The notes under the pieces were generated by a model. That model was not told the origin of the DNA and ran no database searches. It saw nothing but the letters and a program-made list of their open reading frames with translations. DNA of 64,000 nucleotides from Bolinopsis microptera. Its lineage: Eukaryota > Ctenophora > Tentaculata > Lobata > Bolinopsidae. A program made the translations under genes and the position numbers. Below are positions 21,386 through 33,200 of this stretch, piece after piece. Positions within the stretch are counted from its first letter, which is position 1; every line of letters begins with the position of its first letter. The stretch spans positions 8,739,460 to 8,803,459 of the forward strand of contig NC_087083.1 in NCBI RefSeq assembly GCF_026151205.1. The letters are read 5' to 3'.

Positions 21386-22558
21386 TAGAGCGTAATGTCA
21401 AAGTATTCCCAGTAGACTACGGGTCTACGAACCATCGACCTTGTATAGCATGGCTGAAGCATTATAATGGTGATCTTGGTTTAAAGACAATGGGGGAAAA
21501 ACCCAGGCAGTTTTTTGTCGAGCCTTGTTTGCTTATGGTGGTGGGCCGTGGGGTTGCCAAGGGATTGATTCCGTGGAGACGAGAACCCCGTGGTTCTCTT
21601 AGGTGGACTTACTGGTGCCGAGTGACCTTGGTCTTTGGCTACCAAGTACTGGTACATTCACTAACAAAAGGAAGTTTTGACGAGGAAGCACGCGTTCGCG
21701 AGATTGTGTCTGTGGATCTCATATACTAAACTTGTCTTTGTGTAGTTGCCACATTTTTCGTTCAGACCATTTTATGACACTGTTCAAGTTGTTTTGTAAA
21801 GGACAGATATGTCTTGTTCACAGGTTATCGAGATCGAAACCCAGTCGTCTTATAATGCTAGATTTCAGTCTATGCATGGTTCGATAGTTGAGATTTCAGC
21901 TCCTTTGGAAAAGCGAGAGATATCTTGTATAATGTGCACCAGTGCTGTAATTGCTAATCGCGACCGAGCGCAAAATTAGGTGCCGGCCACATAATTTCAA
22001 CAACTAATTGTCTCGGACTTTGAAATATTATGCCTATTCTCTATATATAGTGTATCTAACGCCATAGAATTGCATCTGTTAAACAGTAAAAAATCGTACT
22101 AGGCACCAGGTGGTATTTTAGTAATTTTGGAAGTATTTTGGGGAAATGCCTTACGTGGATTTTGGAAATCCCCCATAATATAGTACCCTAAATACCCTTT
22201 GGCTTAACCCCCCCCATTTATATACTTTCCGGTTTTTAAAAAATTTACTACAAGAGAGAAATGGTTGTCAGCAAAGATCCAGACTTTCATATCAATTTGT
22301 CATTTCCTTAGAAGTTCCACTTCAGACACATGAATAAATTACACTGTATAAAATATGTATTCATCTTTATTTATTCAATAAACGTGCAGTTAAATACTTT
22401 AATGATTTACTTTTACTCATTGCGGACTGTTTGTTTACTTACTCCCATACCCTTTGTAACTTACGGCAGTGAATTCCGCGGGTTACTATAGTTTCTTAAT
22501 AAATTGCCGTACCTTCATTATAAAAGTCTAAATGTGTAACCCGAATTCTCTTCCTCAG
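21386..22558. other. Unassigned stretch
   Basis: No supported gene. A 79-codon frame near 21490-21729 has no recognised feature. A C-run lies near 22208. Confidence 0.4.
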
Positions 22559-22657
22559 GTTCACAAATTTGGTCAATTTGACACGAAAAACCGCCCGCTG
22601 TTGTCGGACAAGATAAATTCGCACTGCAAGGAAGCGAAATCACCCTGGTTTGTTTAA
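22559..22657 (+). pseudogene. Possible coding remnant or terminal exon
   Basis: After TTCCTCAG a frame runs 32 codons to a TAA, including H-K-F-G-Q-F-D-T-K-N-R-P-L-L. A motif of this style, basic residue, Gly, then Arg-Pro followed by hydrophobics, is common in ORF1 proteins of LINE elements, so a retrotransposon remnant is one reading. A real last exon is another. Evidence is thin. Confidence 0.2.
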
Positions 22658-23249
22658 TCTTACTTCATTTTGCTTATCTTGCCCCTTATATTTATTGGTC
22701 GCATGGGTCAACCTCAATATCCACCTTGGTCACTTTATGATATATTAAACAATCATGGAATGACTAAAAACAAAGAAAGAGATAAACCATAATTAATCCA
22801 CCGTTTTATCCAGGCTACGAAGTACTAAAGAGTAGCAGCGAGAAAAATGAACTTCCCTCTAACGAGTAGTCGGGCATGCCGACAGCTGGAATTATGCATA
22901 CCTTAGATTGCTGAAGGACTTATCGTGAAAACAAAAAACGAGTTACTATTGGATATTATGATATCAGTCAATTTTACAAGGCGCATATGTTTAAGACGGC
23001 GAAATCTGCAGAACGTATAATTTTAAAGTTTGTGACCAATTTTAGATTCGAAACTAATACGTGTAATACTTCTTTATATATATGGTTCACTTTGGAAATA
23101 GAAAAGCGTTTATCGTGTAAGCCATTCGACTATCAAAACTACTAAAAATCATTAAATAAAAATCAAACTTCTTAACGACGCAGACTTTCGGTATTTTATC
23201 TTGGATTGGTTTGTATACAATAAAAAAATCCTGTTCTAATTACAGAAAC

Positions 23250-23830
23250 TGAAAGCCTTAGTTGGTGGTTCGCTATTGTTATCATCGGATTTGGCTTGAA
23301 ATGCCCTCAAACGTATTTCTACATCTTGATTGTTATTTTAACTCAATGAAGAAAAGTGAGAGTTTTTAAGAAGAAACTAGAATGTACTTACAAAATACGT
23401 AGTTTAAAACCGGAATTTAGGCTGTCTGGTTTTATTAAGGGCTGACTAGTCAATTGGTAAAGCACCTTGCCTGTAAACTCGGGGGCTTACTAGGTTGGCG
23501 GCATCATACCAGGCACTGTGCGGCCTATGACTTTTCCGGATGCTACATGTGGAAATTCTAGTCAATTCAAATATCTGCTATGCAGATACAATCACAGCCC
23601 AACCAACGACTTCCCCCAACAAAATATCGTATGTTCATATTGTCTACAGAACTTAATTTAAAGCATAGTGCGGGGGCCTCTTTGGAATGTCCGTATTATT
23701 ATCATGGTTTGGTTGAATATGCCCTCAATGAATTTTAATTGTGTTTTAAGGTTCCGAGGTTTAGGAACAAATTGGAAAGTGGATTGTAATGATTTACAAC
23801 CCGGAAAGTATTCATGCTGTCCGGTTTTTT
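23250..23830. repeat. Diverged direct repeat, about 400 bp period
   Basis: Blocks near 23275-23310 (ATCGGATTTGGCTTGAAATG) and 23400-23440 (AAACCGGAATTTAGG, then CTGTCTGGTTTT) return in the same order near 23700-23735 and 23800-23835. Identity is modest. Confidence 0.5.
23449..23515 (+). mobile_element. tRNA-like sequence, probable SINE head or tRNA pseudogene
   Basis: TAGTCAATTGG fits the pol III A-box consensus, and the middle contains CTGTAAAC, an anticodon-loop-like stretch (GTA). The B-box position (GGTTGGCGG) is degraded. It lies inside the diverged repeat. Not called as a functional tRNA because the arms do not pair well. Confidence 0.3.
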
Positions 23831-23855
23831 GTAAATCGAGGTCCATTTGTCGGCG

Positions 23856-24170
23856 ACTGGCCCACAAGCCAGATTGACAGTCACGTAGTCATGTCTGGGT
23901 GACTTGGGTAGGGAGCCCATGTGGTATACTAACTTGTCAGCACTTCCGAAGTGCAAATGTTTCCAGGATCTGAACTACTTGGCTCCATAACCCAATAGCA
24001 ATTTTTATCCATATTAATCGATGTCAGCTCAGTCCTGGGTATTAGGAAACAATGTTCATTATTTGCGGGAAATATTTCACAAACTGGATGCGAAATAATG
24101 TCCCACATATGCCACCTATCTATCCAGAAGCAAATCCAACACAGTAGTGTATGATTAAAAATTAACAATT
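23856..24170. other. GC-richer stretch with open frames, unassigned
   Basis: On the minus strand, frames near 23735-23956 and 23929-24168 contain plausible-looking segments (for example H-D-Y-V-T-V-N-L-A-C and C-Y-W-V-M-E-P). I could not connect them by splice sites or assign a domain. Confidence 0.2.
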
Positions 24171-24279
24171 AATAGCCCTTCAAAACATCGGATAGACCTC
24201 AAAGTTCTGTCAAACTTTCACAAAATTCTCGGAGCTATTTTACTGTGCCATTTTAATGTATTGACGGACGAAATTGATC

Positions 24280-24410
24280 AGGGGGGACTCCCAACCCACC
24301 GCCTGCGGCGGGTAGTTTGATGCTCCGTTCAGAAGCAGGGACCCACTCCTATATAACTACGGTCTACTGCTGTCAGGTTGTCTCAGCTACATGGGTTGGG
24401 GGTCCCCCCT
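24280..24410. mobile_element. 131 bp hairpin MITE-like element
   Basis: The ends AGGGGGGACTCCCAACCCA and TGGGTTGGGGGTCCCCCCT are inverted repeats of 19 bp with one mismatch, enclosing about 90 bp. A target duplication is not obvious. Confidence 0.6.
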
Positions 24411-26190
24411 TTATTTTTTATTACAAAAAATTTCTCGGATTTATGTAGCAGGGATACCAATTTTATATACCGAGGAATGAATTTACCATATTAAAGACAA
24501 AGTAAGCGCGGCGCTACGTGCATCCAACTGTCATTTTTAAGGCGGAGTCGAGTTTAACGTCATAAAATAAAGGATGGCCTATTTATCCTGGATTCTTAAG
24601 GACAGATATTTAGCCTGGCTACGCGCGCGCCAAACCCTATTTTAGCGTAGCCTAAGAAAGACAACCCTATTTAGCCTGGACTAAAACTGCGCTAGCTGGC
24701 AGATTTTTTGTGGGTTCGTCGCCCTTTTATTACAACACTATTTACCCCCTATACGTTATATCCCTTTATGGTTTTTTCCAGGCATTAAGACTCATCCGAA
24801 AGTAGTTCAGCAGGTCCATTTAAGTTCAAATCATTCTAATTCAATGTTGAAGAAGACAGGGACTAAGAATAGTTGTATGGAGGGTTTTTAAGAAATTTGC
24901 GCTAAAATACGCGCCAGCATGTTATACGAAATGAGGTAAAAAAACCAAATCGCATATTCAGGTGCCTTAAAAAACCATGTTAAAAATGAGTTAAAGATCG
25001 AAACTTGGCAGCTGGGGCCGTCTAGACCTGTCCAAATCGACTGTAAAAAAAAGATGTATTCATGTTTCAGGAGTTTCGGGGAAGTGGGTTTTCTGGGAAC
25101 CCCTGTTTTACAACAGATTGTCGTGAAGATATATATGTATGTATAGACGCTTTTTGCAGTCAATTGTAGCCTACATTTAGTTCCGTAGATTTCAAAGTAT
25201 TTTATCGATACAGTCATTTCGAACCACAAGGTTTTTAAAGATAATTGTTTAAGTTTAGTTACATTGTATAGAAAAATAATTTAACGTATCATCATCACTT
25301 GTCGAACGTCATCAAGTTAAGTGTTTTTAAACTTGACTTTTGCAAAAGTACAGTAACAACTTTTTTAATCGATTATACACTATTAAGGGCAGTAGTATTT
25401 TATTCCAAAATTCTTTGAGGACATTTTCATCTTAGATAATTGTTCAAGCATTCCGAAAAATCTAACGGAATAGTTTCCTACCCTGGCTCTTCATAATGTC
25501 ATTTCGCTATTGAAGTTAGTGCTTTTTTGAAGAATAATTTTATAAAATACACAAAAGTTGTGAAATTAGTATTCTCTGGTGTTGGGCCATACCTTGGGTT
25601 TGTGGAGCTCAATTTTGATTCTTAAAAGGTGGTTTAACATTGTGTTATAGGCTAGTTTTAAAGATAAAAATCGAAAAAAGTTGCACACGTGGCAACGGAC
25701 ACGCTCCAACTTCATTTTAAAATTCGCTTATAATCGCTAAAAATTTTTGTATTCTTCACGATTTTTATCAACTGTGGAGTCCCGCTGTGATCCAGGTTCT
25801 TTTTGAAATCTTCTGCAACTTTGCCATGCTTATCATACTTATAATTAAAATACCACTATGCCAAAAATTTACGGTGATTCAATATTGTTTGCGCAGGCGA
25901 CGTCGCTCAAGTTTGCAGTGCGAAAGGTGACAATTTGGCTCTTCATTTCGTGATTTCGAAATATATTCTGCTTTCCACGATATGTTTAAATGGCATTAAA
26001 ATGAATTTAATGCCACACTTGAATGAGTAAAAAGTGCCATAATTCAGTCGGTTATTCGACAGAAATACCTACACCTAAAACACATGGAAACGTTTTTCAA
26101 AGGCAGAATTTCGAAATCGTCGATAATTACATCCTTGTAAATGAAGTTTTCGGCTAGCTGTGTAATATTATCTGTCATTATAATCAAAAA
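24411..26190. other. Unassigned AT-rich stretch
   Basis: No supported exon, RNA gene or mobile element over about 1.8 kb. Open frames here (for example near 24888-25229 on the minus strand) lack any recognisable feature. Confidence 0.4.
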
Positions 26191-26194
26191 AAGA

Positions 26195-26545
26195 GATTTG
26201 ATATTTGACCATAAATCCCATAATCAGGGTAGAGTGTACCGCTGCCAGTGGCTTCTTTTCCAAACAAATGGAAATGATATTAATTTGAGGAACAGTCGCT
26301 ATGCAAATTGATACGAGAATGAAATCGGTCGCTCGCTTTTTCCATTCGAGCACGGCCTTACGGAAATTGTAAATAAAGCTTCTTATTGATTTGAAAAAAG
26401 CGAGCGACCGATTTATTCTCGGTATCTATTTGCATTATGCGGAATTTCATCAACATTAATATCATTTCCTTTTGTTTGGAAAAGAGAGACCACTGGCTGC
26501 GGTACACTCTACCCTTATTATGTGGTTGTTCTGGTCAAATATAGT
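26195..26545. mobile_element. Palindromic MITE-like element abutting the inversion breakpoint
   Basis: The arms pair from ATATTTGACCA (left) and TGGTCAAATAT (right) inward through GGGTAGAGTGTACCG, TTTTCCAAACAAA, GAAATGATATTAAT and AAATCGGTCGCTCGCTTTT, with a loop of about 50 bp near 26350-26395. No coding capacity. It sits directly left of flank A of the inverted duplication. A solo arm of the family is at 4499-4660. Confidence 0.75.
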
Positions 26546-28672
26546 TATCTTTAATAAAGTATAACCGGCACTGAAGCCTGGCTAGACAGAATTTCGGTTA
26601 AAATTAGATGACTAAGAAGTCTTATTGATGCTACATAAGTTCAAGGCGGATGGATTACTAATAGCTACATGAGTGAGTGATTTGAAGGGTGCTTAATCAC
26701 CATTAACGTCTATAATGGCAAGGCTTCATTTTCATTAAAATTCCCGCGGGTTGTCTTATTGACTTACAAGGCATAACCTGAAATGTGATCCATGCTAAAA
26801 TTAGTAAGTCATTCGTTTAAAATGTCGATAGAATTAATTACTAATCATGTTGTATAAAATATTAAGTGGTCTTAAATCTTAATCATCGATAGTACAATCA
26901 AAACAGCAATATGTTTTGCAGTAAAATAATGCATAGAAATAAGCATTTGGGGTATTCAATAAAACATAGAACATGATACAAACTATCAATACACCAAACC
27001 TTAACAAGAACCAGATATGTCAAGAAACTAAAAACAAAAATTATAATTGAAAGTGCAACGTTCTTCTTGTTATTTAGTGCTAATTTAATATTGAAGTATT
27101 TAGTTCAGCATGCTAATTAAAAATATATCCAAGAAATAAATTTCAACTTCGAATAAGGTTTGGCTTTTTTCATGTTCGCACAGTGCATGTCTTTTGATCT
27201 CAATTTACCATTTTTCGTCGTTTGATTGTTTATCTTTTGCAAATTTAGTCATCCCAGAAATCTAATCAAGTAACTGTACGCGTAAATTTTGTAAGTTGTG
27301 GGGGCTTTAAGCAGATTTCTAAGTCTCATTAAGCTTCTTAAGGTGGTAATTTTCTAGCTCCAAGCTTTTGTTCACCACGTTCAATTCCTCCACCTGCAAT
27401 ATAGGTAATTGTTGTTTAAAATAAATTGAAATGTAAATAAGTTGCATATTCAGATGAGATCGTTAAAAATAAACTTAGAGTGCAAGGATCATTACCTAAA
27501 ATGAATTAAGCATGAATTGAATTCAACATAATGCAATATACCCGAATTATATTTTTACCTGAATGGACAAGTTCTTTGCAGTTCTTTCCAGAACGTGACT
27601 TTTGACTTCACTCTCCTCAAGCTTCGTCAGAGCTTCTCTAACTCTTTTAGCAAGTCCTGAACAATGAACAATGGTCACTCACCGATATCTATAATTGTCA
27701 CTGAAGATGGTACCTGTACGCATGCTTCGCAATCTTCTTTTCGCCATTTTCTTTGTAAATGATCATAACCTAGTGGTCTAGTGATCACATCAAAGTTCTA
27801 TTGATTTATTAACAGTAAATATAAACAATGTAATTTCATCTCTATAAATTTACCTGCACTTTCCCTCTCCAAAGCTTCTTGGGTGTCACGAAGCTGGGCG
27901 TGTAACGTTTTTGAATCCTGCACTGATCTCACAAGCTTTGCCTTAAGCTTTTGTCTAAAAATGTACAGTGATGTTAAAAATATCACTATGATAAGACTAA
28001 GAGCGGTTTTATCAACATTACCGATTACCTATTTATTTCATGAGTTCTTTTTATATCAAACATTTATCGAGACTGACTCTTGATAAAAGCAATAATTTTG
28101 CATATTCTAACCTGTCTAGTTTTATTGACTGTATGATCCGCTCTGCCTTGGGGAAGGCTTGAGATGATGGTGATTTGGACTGGTCTTGGAAAGTAACACT
28201 TTTTGATTCTTCGCTGGAGTATTCATCAATATGGTCTGACCAACCTGATCAACAGAAAACTGAGTCATTTAAAGAAAATGGTTGTGCGATGCGCTTTTAA
28301 GCTATGTACAAATCGGGGCTATATATTTTTGACATCATGTGGTTATTAATGTGCTGTTTAATTTAATTTAATTTAAATTGATTTGATTTAATCTAATTTA
28401 ATTTGTATTCTCATCACCTCTAAAGAACGCCTGTTCAATGTATTCCATTTCACTTTTCAGTTTTTCTAATTTTTCTGACAGCTGACAGTTCTTTTGTTTC
28501 AAATCTTCACATTCTTTCATGGCTTCGCCCTCTTTTTCTTTTGCCTGTTTAGGTATGTTATATTAACTTTAGGATCTCAAAATAAATTGATCGATTCAGA
28601 AGTTAAATCAAACAAATTATAAAGAATAAGTAAAATGTAGTTTTACAAATTATCACATACATGATCGTGATC

Positions 28673-30884
28673 GGGAAGTTGGTCGTTTAGCTCCGGACAG
28701 TCTATGCAACGTCTATGCAACGTCCGTGCAACAACAAAAGAACCGTCTATGCAACGTCTATGCAACGTCCCTGCACAATGAACACTCTATGCACACTCCC
28801 TGCACGGTCAGTCTATGCAACGTCTATGCAACGTCTATGCAACGTCCCTGCACAGTACCATATGAACACCGGCTACTAGCCGGCTACTAGCCGGCTAGTA
28901 GCCACTTTTGTAATAACAGCTCCTCAACTTCACATTAACAACCGGCTACTAACCGGCACTTGAAAAGTGGTCACTAGCCGGCTACTAACCGGCTACTAGC
29001 CGGCTAGTGACCACAAAGTGGCTACTAACCGGCTACTAAGCGGTCACTAGCCGGCTATTAGCCGAGCTCTAAAGCAGACCTATTAGTAGCCGGTTCTAAA
29101 CCGGCTACTAGCCGGCACTTGAAAAGCGGTCACTAGCCGGCTACTAACCGGCTACTAACCGGCTAGTAACCACCAAGTGGCTACTAACCGGCTACTAACC
29201 GGTCACTATTCGGCTCTAAAGCAGACCTACTAGTAGCCGGTTCCAAACCGGCTACTAGCCGGCACTTAGAAAGCGGTCACTAGCCGGCTACTAACCGGCT
29301 ACTAACCGGCTAGTAACCACCAAGTGGCTACTAACCGGCTACTAACCGGCTAGTAACCACCAAGTGGCTACTAACCGGCTACTAACCGGTCACTAGCCGG
29401 CTCTTAAGCGGACCTACTAGCCGACACTCGAAAAGCGGTCGCTAGCCGGCTGCTAACCGGCTACTAACCGGCTAGTAACCACCAAGTGGCTACTAACCGG
29501 TCACTAGCCGGCTCTAAAGCGGACCTTCTAGTTCCAAACCGGCTACTAGCCGACACTTGAAAAGCGGTCACTAGCCGGCTACTAACCGGCTACTAACCGG
29601 CTAGTAACCACCAAGTGGCTACTAGCCGGCTCTAAAGCGGACCTTCTAGTTCCAAACCGGCTACTAGCCGACACTTGAAAAGCGGTCACTAGCCGGCTGG
29701 TGGGTACTAGCTGGTTAGTAGCGGGCTACTAACCGGCTACTAACCAGCTAGTACCCACCAAGTGGCTACTAACCGGCTACTAACCGGCTACTAACCGGCT
29801 AGTACTAACCTGCTCTAGGCGACTCTAAATCAGACCGGCTATAATTCATTATTGCCAAATAAACAAATTATTTGAAACAAATTATTTGAAACACGTTATT
29901 TGAAAGTAAGTTCCAAAATCGATTACAACATTTTTATGAAAAATAAAAAAATACTGAAAACTGATTACATTCAATTTCTTCGTGGTGGAGGAGCAGTGTA
30001 ATTGTTTTTGGGCGCTAGGACGACGCCTTGGGTACAAAGGGTCCTAAGAGTGGCAAGATTACGGTTGCAGATCTCGTTTGCGAAGGTGTAAACACTAGGA
30101 AGTCTGACGTCTCGTAATTGCAGCAGTGCGTGTTGGACACCTGGTTAGTAGCCACTTGGTGGTTACTAGCCGGTTAGTAGCCGGTTAGTAGCCGGCTAGT
30201 GACCGCTTTCTAAGTGCCGGCTAGTAGCCGGTTTGGAACCGGCTACTAGTAGGTCCGCTTAAGAGCCGGCTAGTGACCGGTTAGTAGCCGGTTAGTAGCC
30301 GGCTAGCGACCGCTTTTCGAGTGCCGGCTAGTAGGTCCGCTTAAGAGCCGGCTAGTGACCGGTTAGTAGCCGGTTAGTAGCCACTTGGTGGTTACTAGCC
30401 GGTTAGTAGCCGGTTAGTAGCCGGCTAGTGACCGCTTTCTAAGTGCCGGCTAGTAGCCGGTTTGGAACCGGCTACTAGTAGGTCTGCTTTAGAGCTCGGC
30501 TAATAGCCGGCTAGTGACCGCTTAGTAGCCGGTTAGTAGCCACTTTGTGGTCACTAGCCGGCTAGTAGCCGGTTAGTAGCCGGCTAGTGACCACTTTTCA
30601 AGTGCCGGTTAGTAGCCGGTTGGTAATGTGAAGTTGAGGAGCTGTTATTACAAAAGTGGCTACTAGCCGGCTAGTAGCCGGTGTTCATATGGTACTGTGC
30701 AGGGACGTTGCATAGACGTTGCATAGACGTTGCATAGACGTTGCATAGACTGACCGTGCAGGGAGTGTGCATAGAGTGTTCATTGTGCAGGTACGTTGCA
30801 TAGACGTTGCATAGACGGTTCTTTTGTTGTTGCATGGACGTTGCATAGACGTTGCACTGTCCGGAGCTAAACGACCAAGTTGCC
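28673..30884. mobile_element. Foldback (TU/FB-like) transposon, 2,212 bp, with 8 bp target duplication
   Basis: The terminal inverted repeat reads GG(G/C)AA(G/C)TTGGTCGTTTAG then CTCCGGACAG at both ends. It is flanked by the 8-base direct repeat TCGTGATC (28665-28672 and 30885-30892). The homologous intron of copy 1 has the unoccupied site TCATGATC (minus strand of 13852-13859) and otherwise collinear flanks, so the boundaries are directly shown. Arms are long and themselves tandem: an outer block of GTCTATGCAAC units (28720-28855; mirrored 30700-30860), then ACCGGCTACTA-type units to about 29,800 and from about 30,150. A unique loop of about 340 bp lies between. This architecture with an 8 bp duplication matches the foldback class, such as the TU elements of sea urchins (established). 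It is non-autonomous. Confidence 0.85.
29971..30144 (-). CDS. Small open frame in the loop of the foldback element
   Basis: The only non-repetitive part of the element has a 57-codon open frame, without a clear start, ending R-R-N-stop. It contains T-F-A-N-E-I-C-N-R-N and V-V-L-A-P-K-N. The latter resembles the (I/V)-L-(A/T)-P-x-N stretch found in Pif1-type helicases of eukaryotic mobile elements. The match is short and may be chance, so a captured helicase fragment is only a suggestion. It is more GC-rich than the host intron. Confidence 0.25.
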   Translation of the reverse strand, partial: PGVQHALLQLRDVRLPSVYTFANEICNRNLATLRTLCTQGVVLAPKNNYTAPPPRRN

Positions 30885-33200
30885 TCGTGATCTGACATGA
30901 CACGTGTGGTAAATTGTAAATATTTCTAATTAATACTTACATGGGTAGCATCCAGAGCAGATATTTTCTTGAGACTATCCAGCTCCTGCTGCATACTGAT
31001 CACCACTCTGTCCTTGTTCTGGACACTCTCCTCTAGCAGCGTGTGAGACTTTACCAGTTCAGAGAGACGTGAGTGAAGCTGACTGTTTTCTTCCTCCGCT
31101 TTGTCTACCTGGAGAAGAAAATTGTCAAACAATTGTCTTGTTTTACTAAAAAAGTTTGTTTAACTGTTTATCATCTGTTATGAACTAACTCTTCCTTTTG
31201 ATGATGCTGGGAAAGGAAATTTAATGTTTTGAACAAATTTACTGTAAATGTCCGAATTATGTTATTTCAATGCATACACATGTTTGGGAAAATTGTCAAA
31301 AAATACCTTGCACTGAAGCGCTGGTTTCTCTTCCTTTAAAGAAGCAAGATTAGACTTAAGCTCTTCCAACTCATGCTCTAACGGCTCTATTTTGTGTTGC
31401 TCGGAGTGTAGTGCTGCATTTTCTTTTCTCAATGTAGCTGTTAGAAGTTCCATTAATATATAGATATCGAATTTAGCAATTGCTCAATCAGAGTTTGGAT
31501 ATATATTTGAAAATAACAGGCTGTGACTTGAAGCCTGCTTTATGGATTAATTTAAGTGCAAAGAACAGAACATAAAGAGTATGTTACCTAATTCTCTTTC
31601 CATATCCTTTGCATGTTGTTCTGCAGCGGTGATAATTTGTGCTTTTTCGTGGTTGTCTCGATCCAGAGCTTGTACCTAATGGCATAAAAAGATGAAATTA
31701 AATTAAACATAGTGAAAATCACGATTATAGTTTATACCAAGTGCAGATAGACCAGGTTTTTAATGGCAACTTGAAGTAAACCTCTGGCATATTAAACATT
31801 GTGCAGAAAAGCTGTTCTAATTAAACTAACTTGTCCTTCAAGGAAACTGCAGTTTTCTTCAACAGTAGATATTCTTGTTTGAAGCATCGAATTTTCTGAC
31901 TGTCTCGTTTCAATCTCTAACTTTAGTTTTTCCTGTTTAAATAAAACTGTCAATAAAACTAAACAAAGTTCAAATAATGTTTCTACCATAGTCGTGCAGA
32001 CGAATATTCAAAAATATTGGCCAATAGATATTAAATATTTTACGAAACTAATTATTTTAAAAATTATCAAATATTACGTCGAAAAAACTTCGACGTTTTC
32101 TCACCACATTGTTTTTCAGAAGGGTATTATTTTCCACCAACTCTTCCCGAAGAGAACCTTTCTTCTGCTCTGCATCTTTCAGCAATTCTTCTAATTCCAA
32201 CAGTTCGCGTTCTAGATTCTCTTTCTGCAGAGACAGTGAAAATGTTTAGTGATTTCGATGATATAAAGTACTAAAGTATAAACACAGGCAGTTTAAAGTA
32301 TATATACATGGAATAAATCTGAATCGATAGTTGCGCTTAACAAGTAAGTTTAAGTCAATATAAAAATGTCCTTAATCATGTTTATTACTTACATCTTTTC
32401 TGAAGTCTTCAAGTGTCAAGAGGGTATCCTCGATTGTGCACCGGAAATTCTTCTTTTCCTCGTGATAAAACTGTTCCACCTGATCAGATAACTAAGTTAC
32501 ATTGAACCACAAAAAGAGTGTCAAATATAATTAACAGTGGAAAAATCAGAGGTTGTACAAAACAATTGTCCACTAAACTAAACATACCTGATTAAGCTTT
32601 AGATCCACATCCTTCAGTCTCAAAACCTCAGCCTGATACCTGCTGCTCTCTGATTTCAGTCTCCGAATCTCATTTTCTAGACTCAGAAGCTGTTGGGTGC
32701 TTGCTATGGTGGATCTCAGTTCAGATCGCAGAGCTTTATTTTCCTCCTCTAGTTCTTGGAGCAACTCTTGGTTTATTTGACCTGCGATTTATCATGGATC
32801 ACATTTCAGGTTATGCCTTGTAGTCAATAAAGACACCGCGGAGTTTGTAATGAAAATGAAGCCTTGACATTATAGACGGTTAATGGTGATTAAGCACCCA
32901 TTCAAATCAGCTCACACATGTAGCTTTAGTAATCCATCCGCTTGAACTGTTATGTAGCATCAATAAGATACGGTTTGGTTGTATTGATAGTTTGTATCAT
33001 GTTCTATGTTTTATTGATACCAAATGCTTATTTATGATTAATTTACTGCAAAACATATTGCTGTTTTGATTGTCTCTCGATGATTTAAGATTTTAAGACC
33101 ACTTAATATTTTCTACAACATGCTAGTAATTATTCTATCGACATTTTTTAAACGAATGACTTACCTAATTTTAAGCGTTTTATATTATATTAATCAATAG

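Larger units (their letters stand above)
27319..32781 (-). pseudogene. Coiled-coil gene copy 2, 5'-truncated
   Basis: Twelve exons homologous to exons 5-16 of the gene at 5784-15509, on the minus strand, from 32781 to the stop TAG at 27319-27321. Reading frames and splice sites are intact, and some are better than in copy 1 (the donor after F-R-K-D is GTAAGT here, GTAAAT in copy 1). Protein differences are few: for example L-A-S-L for L-A-A-L, L-S-D-Q for V-S-N-Q and Q-L-R-D for Q-L-N-D. The four upstream exons and any promoter are missing because the duplicated block starts in intron 4, so by itself it lacks a start. Its intron between exons 11 and 12 holds the foldback element. It could be a recent non-functional copy, or the 3' half of a chimeric transcript initiated upstream. 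Confidence 0.75.

Noticed and set aside
28673-30884. CRISPR-like array of regularly spaced repeats
   Set aside because: Units are contiguous tandem repeats without unique spacers, arranged as inverted arms, in a eukaryotic intron.
30671-30903. Met/Thr/Gln-rich frames on the minus strand
   Set aside because: They are translations of the GTCTATGCAAC repeats in the foldback element's arm.
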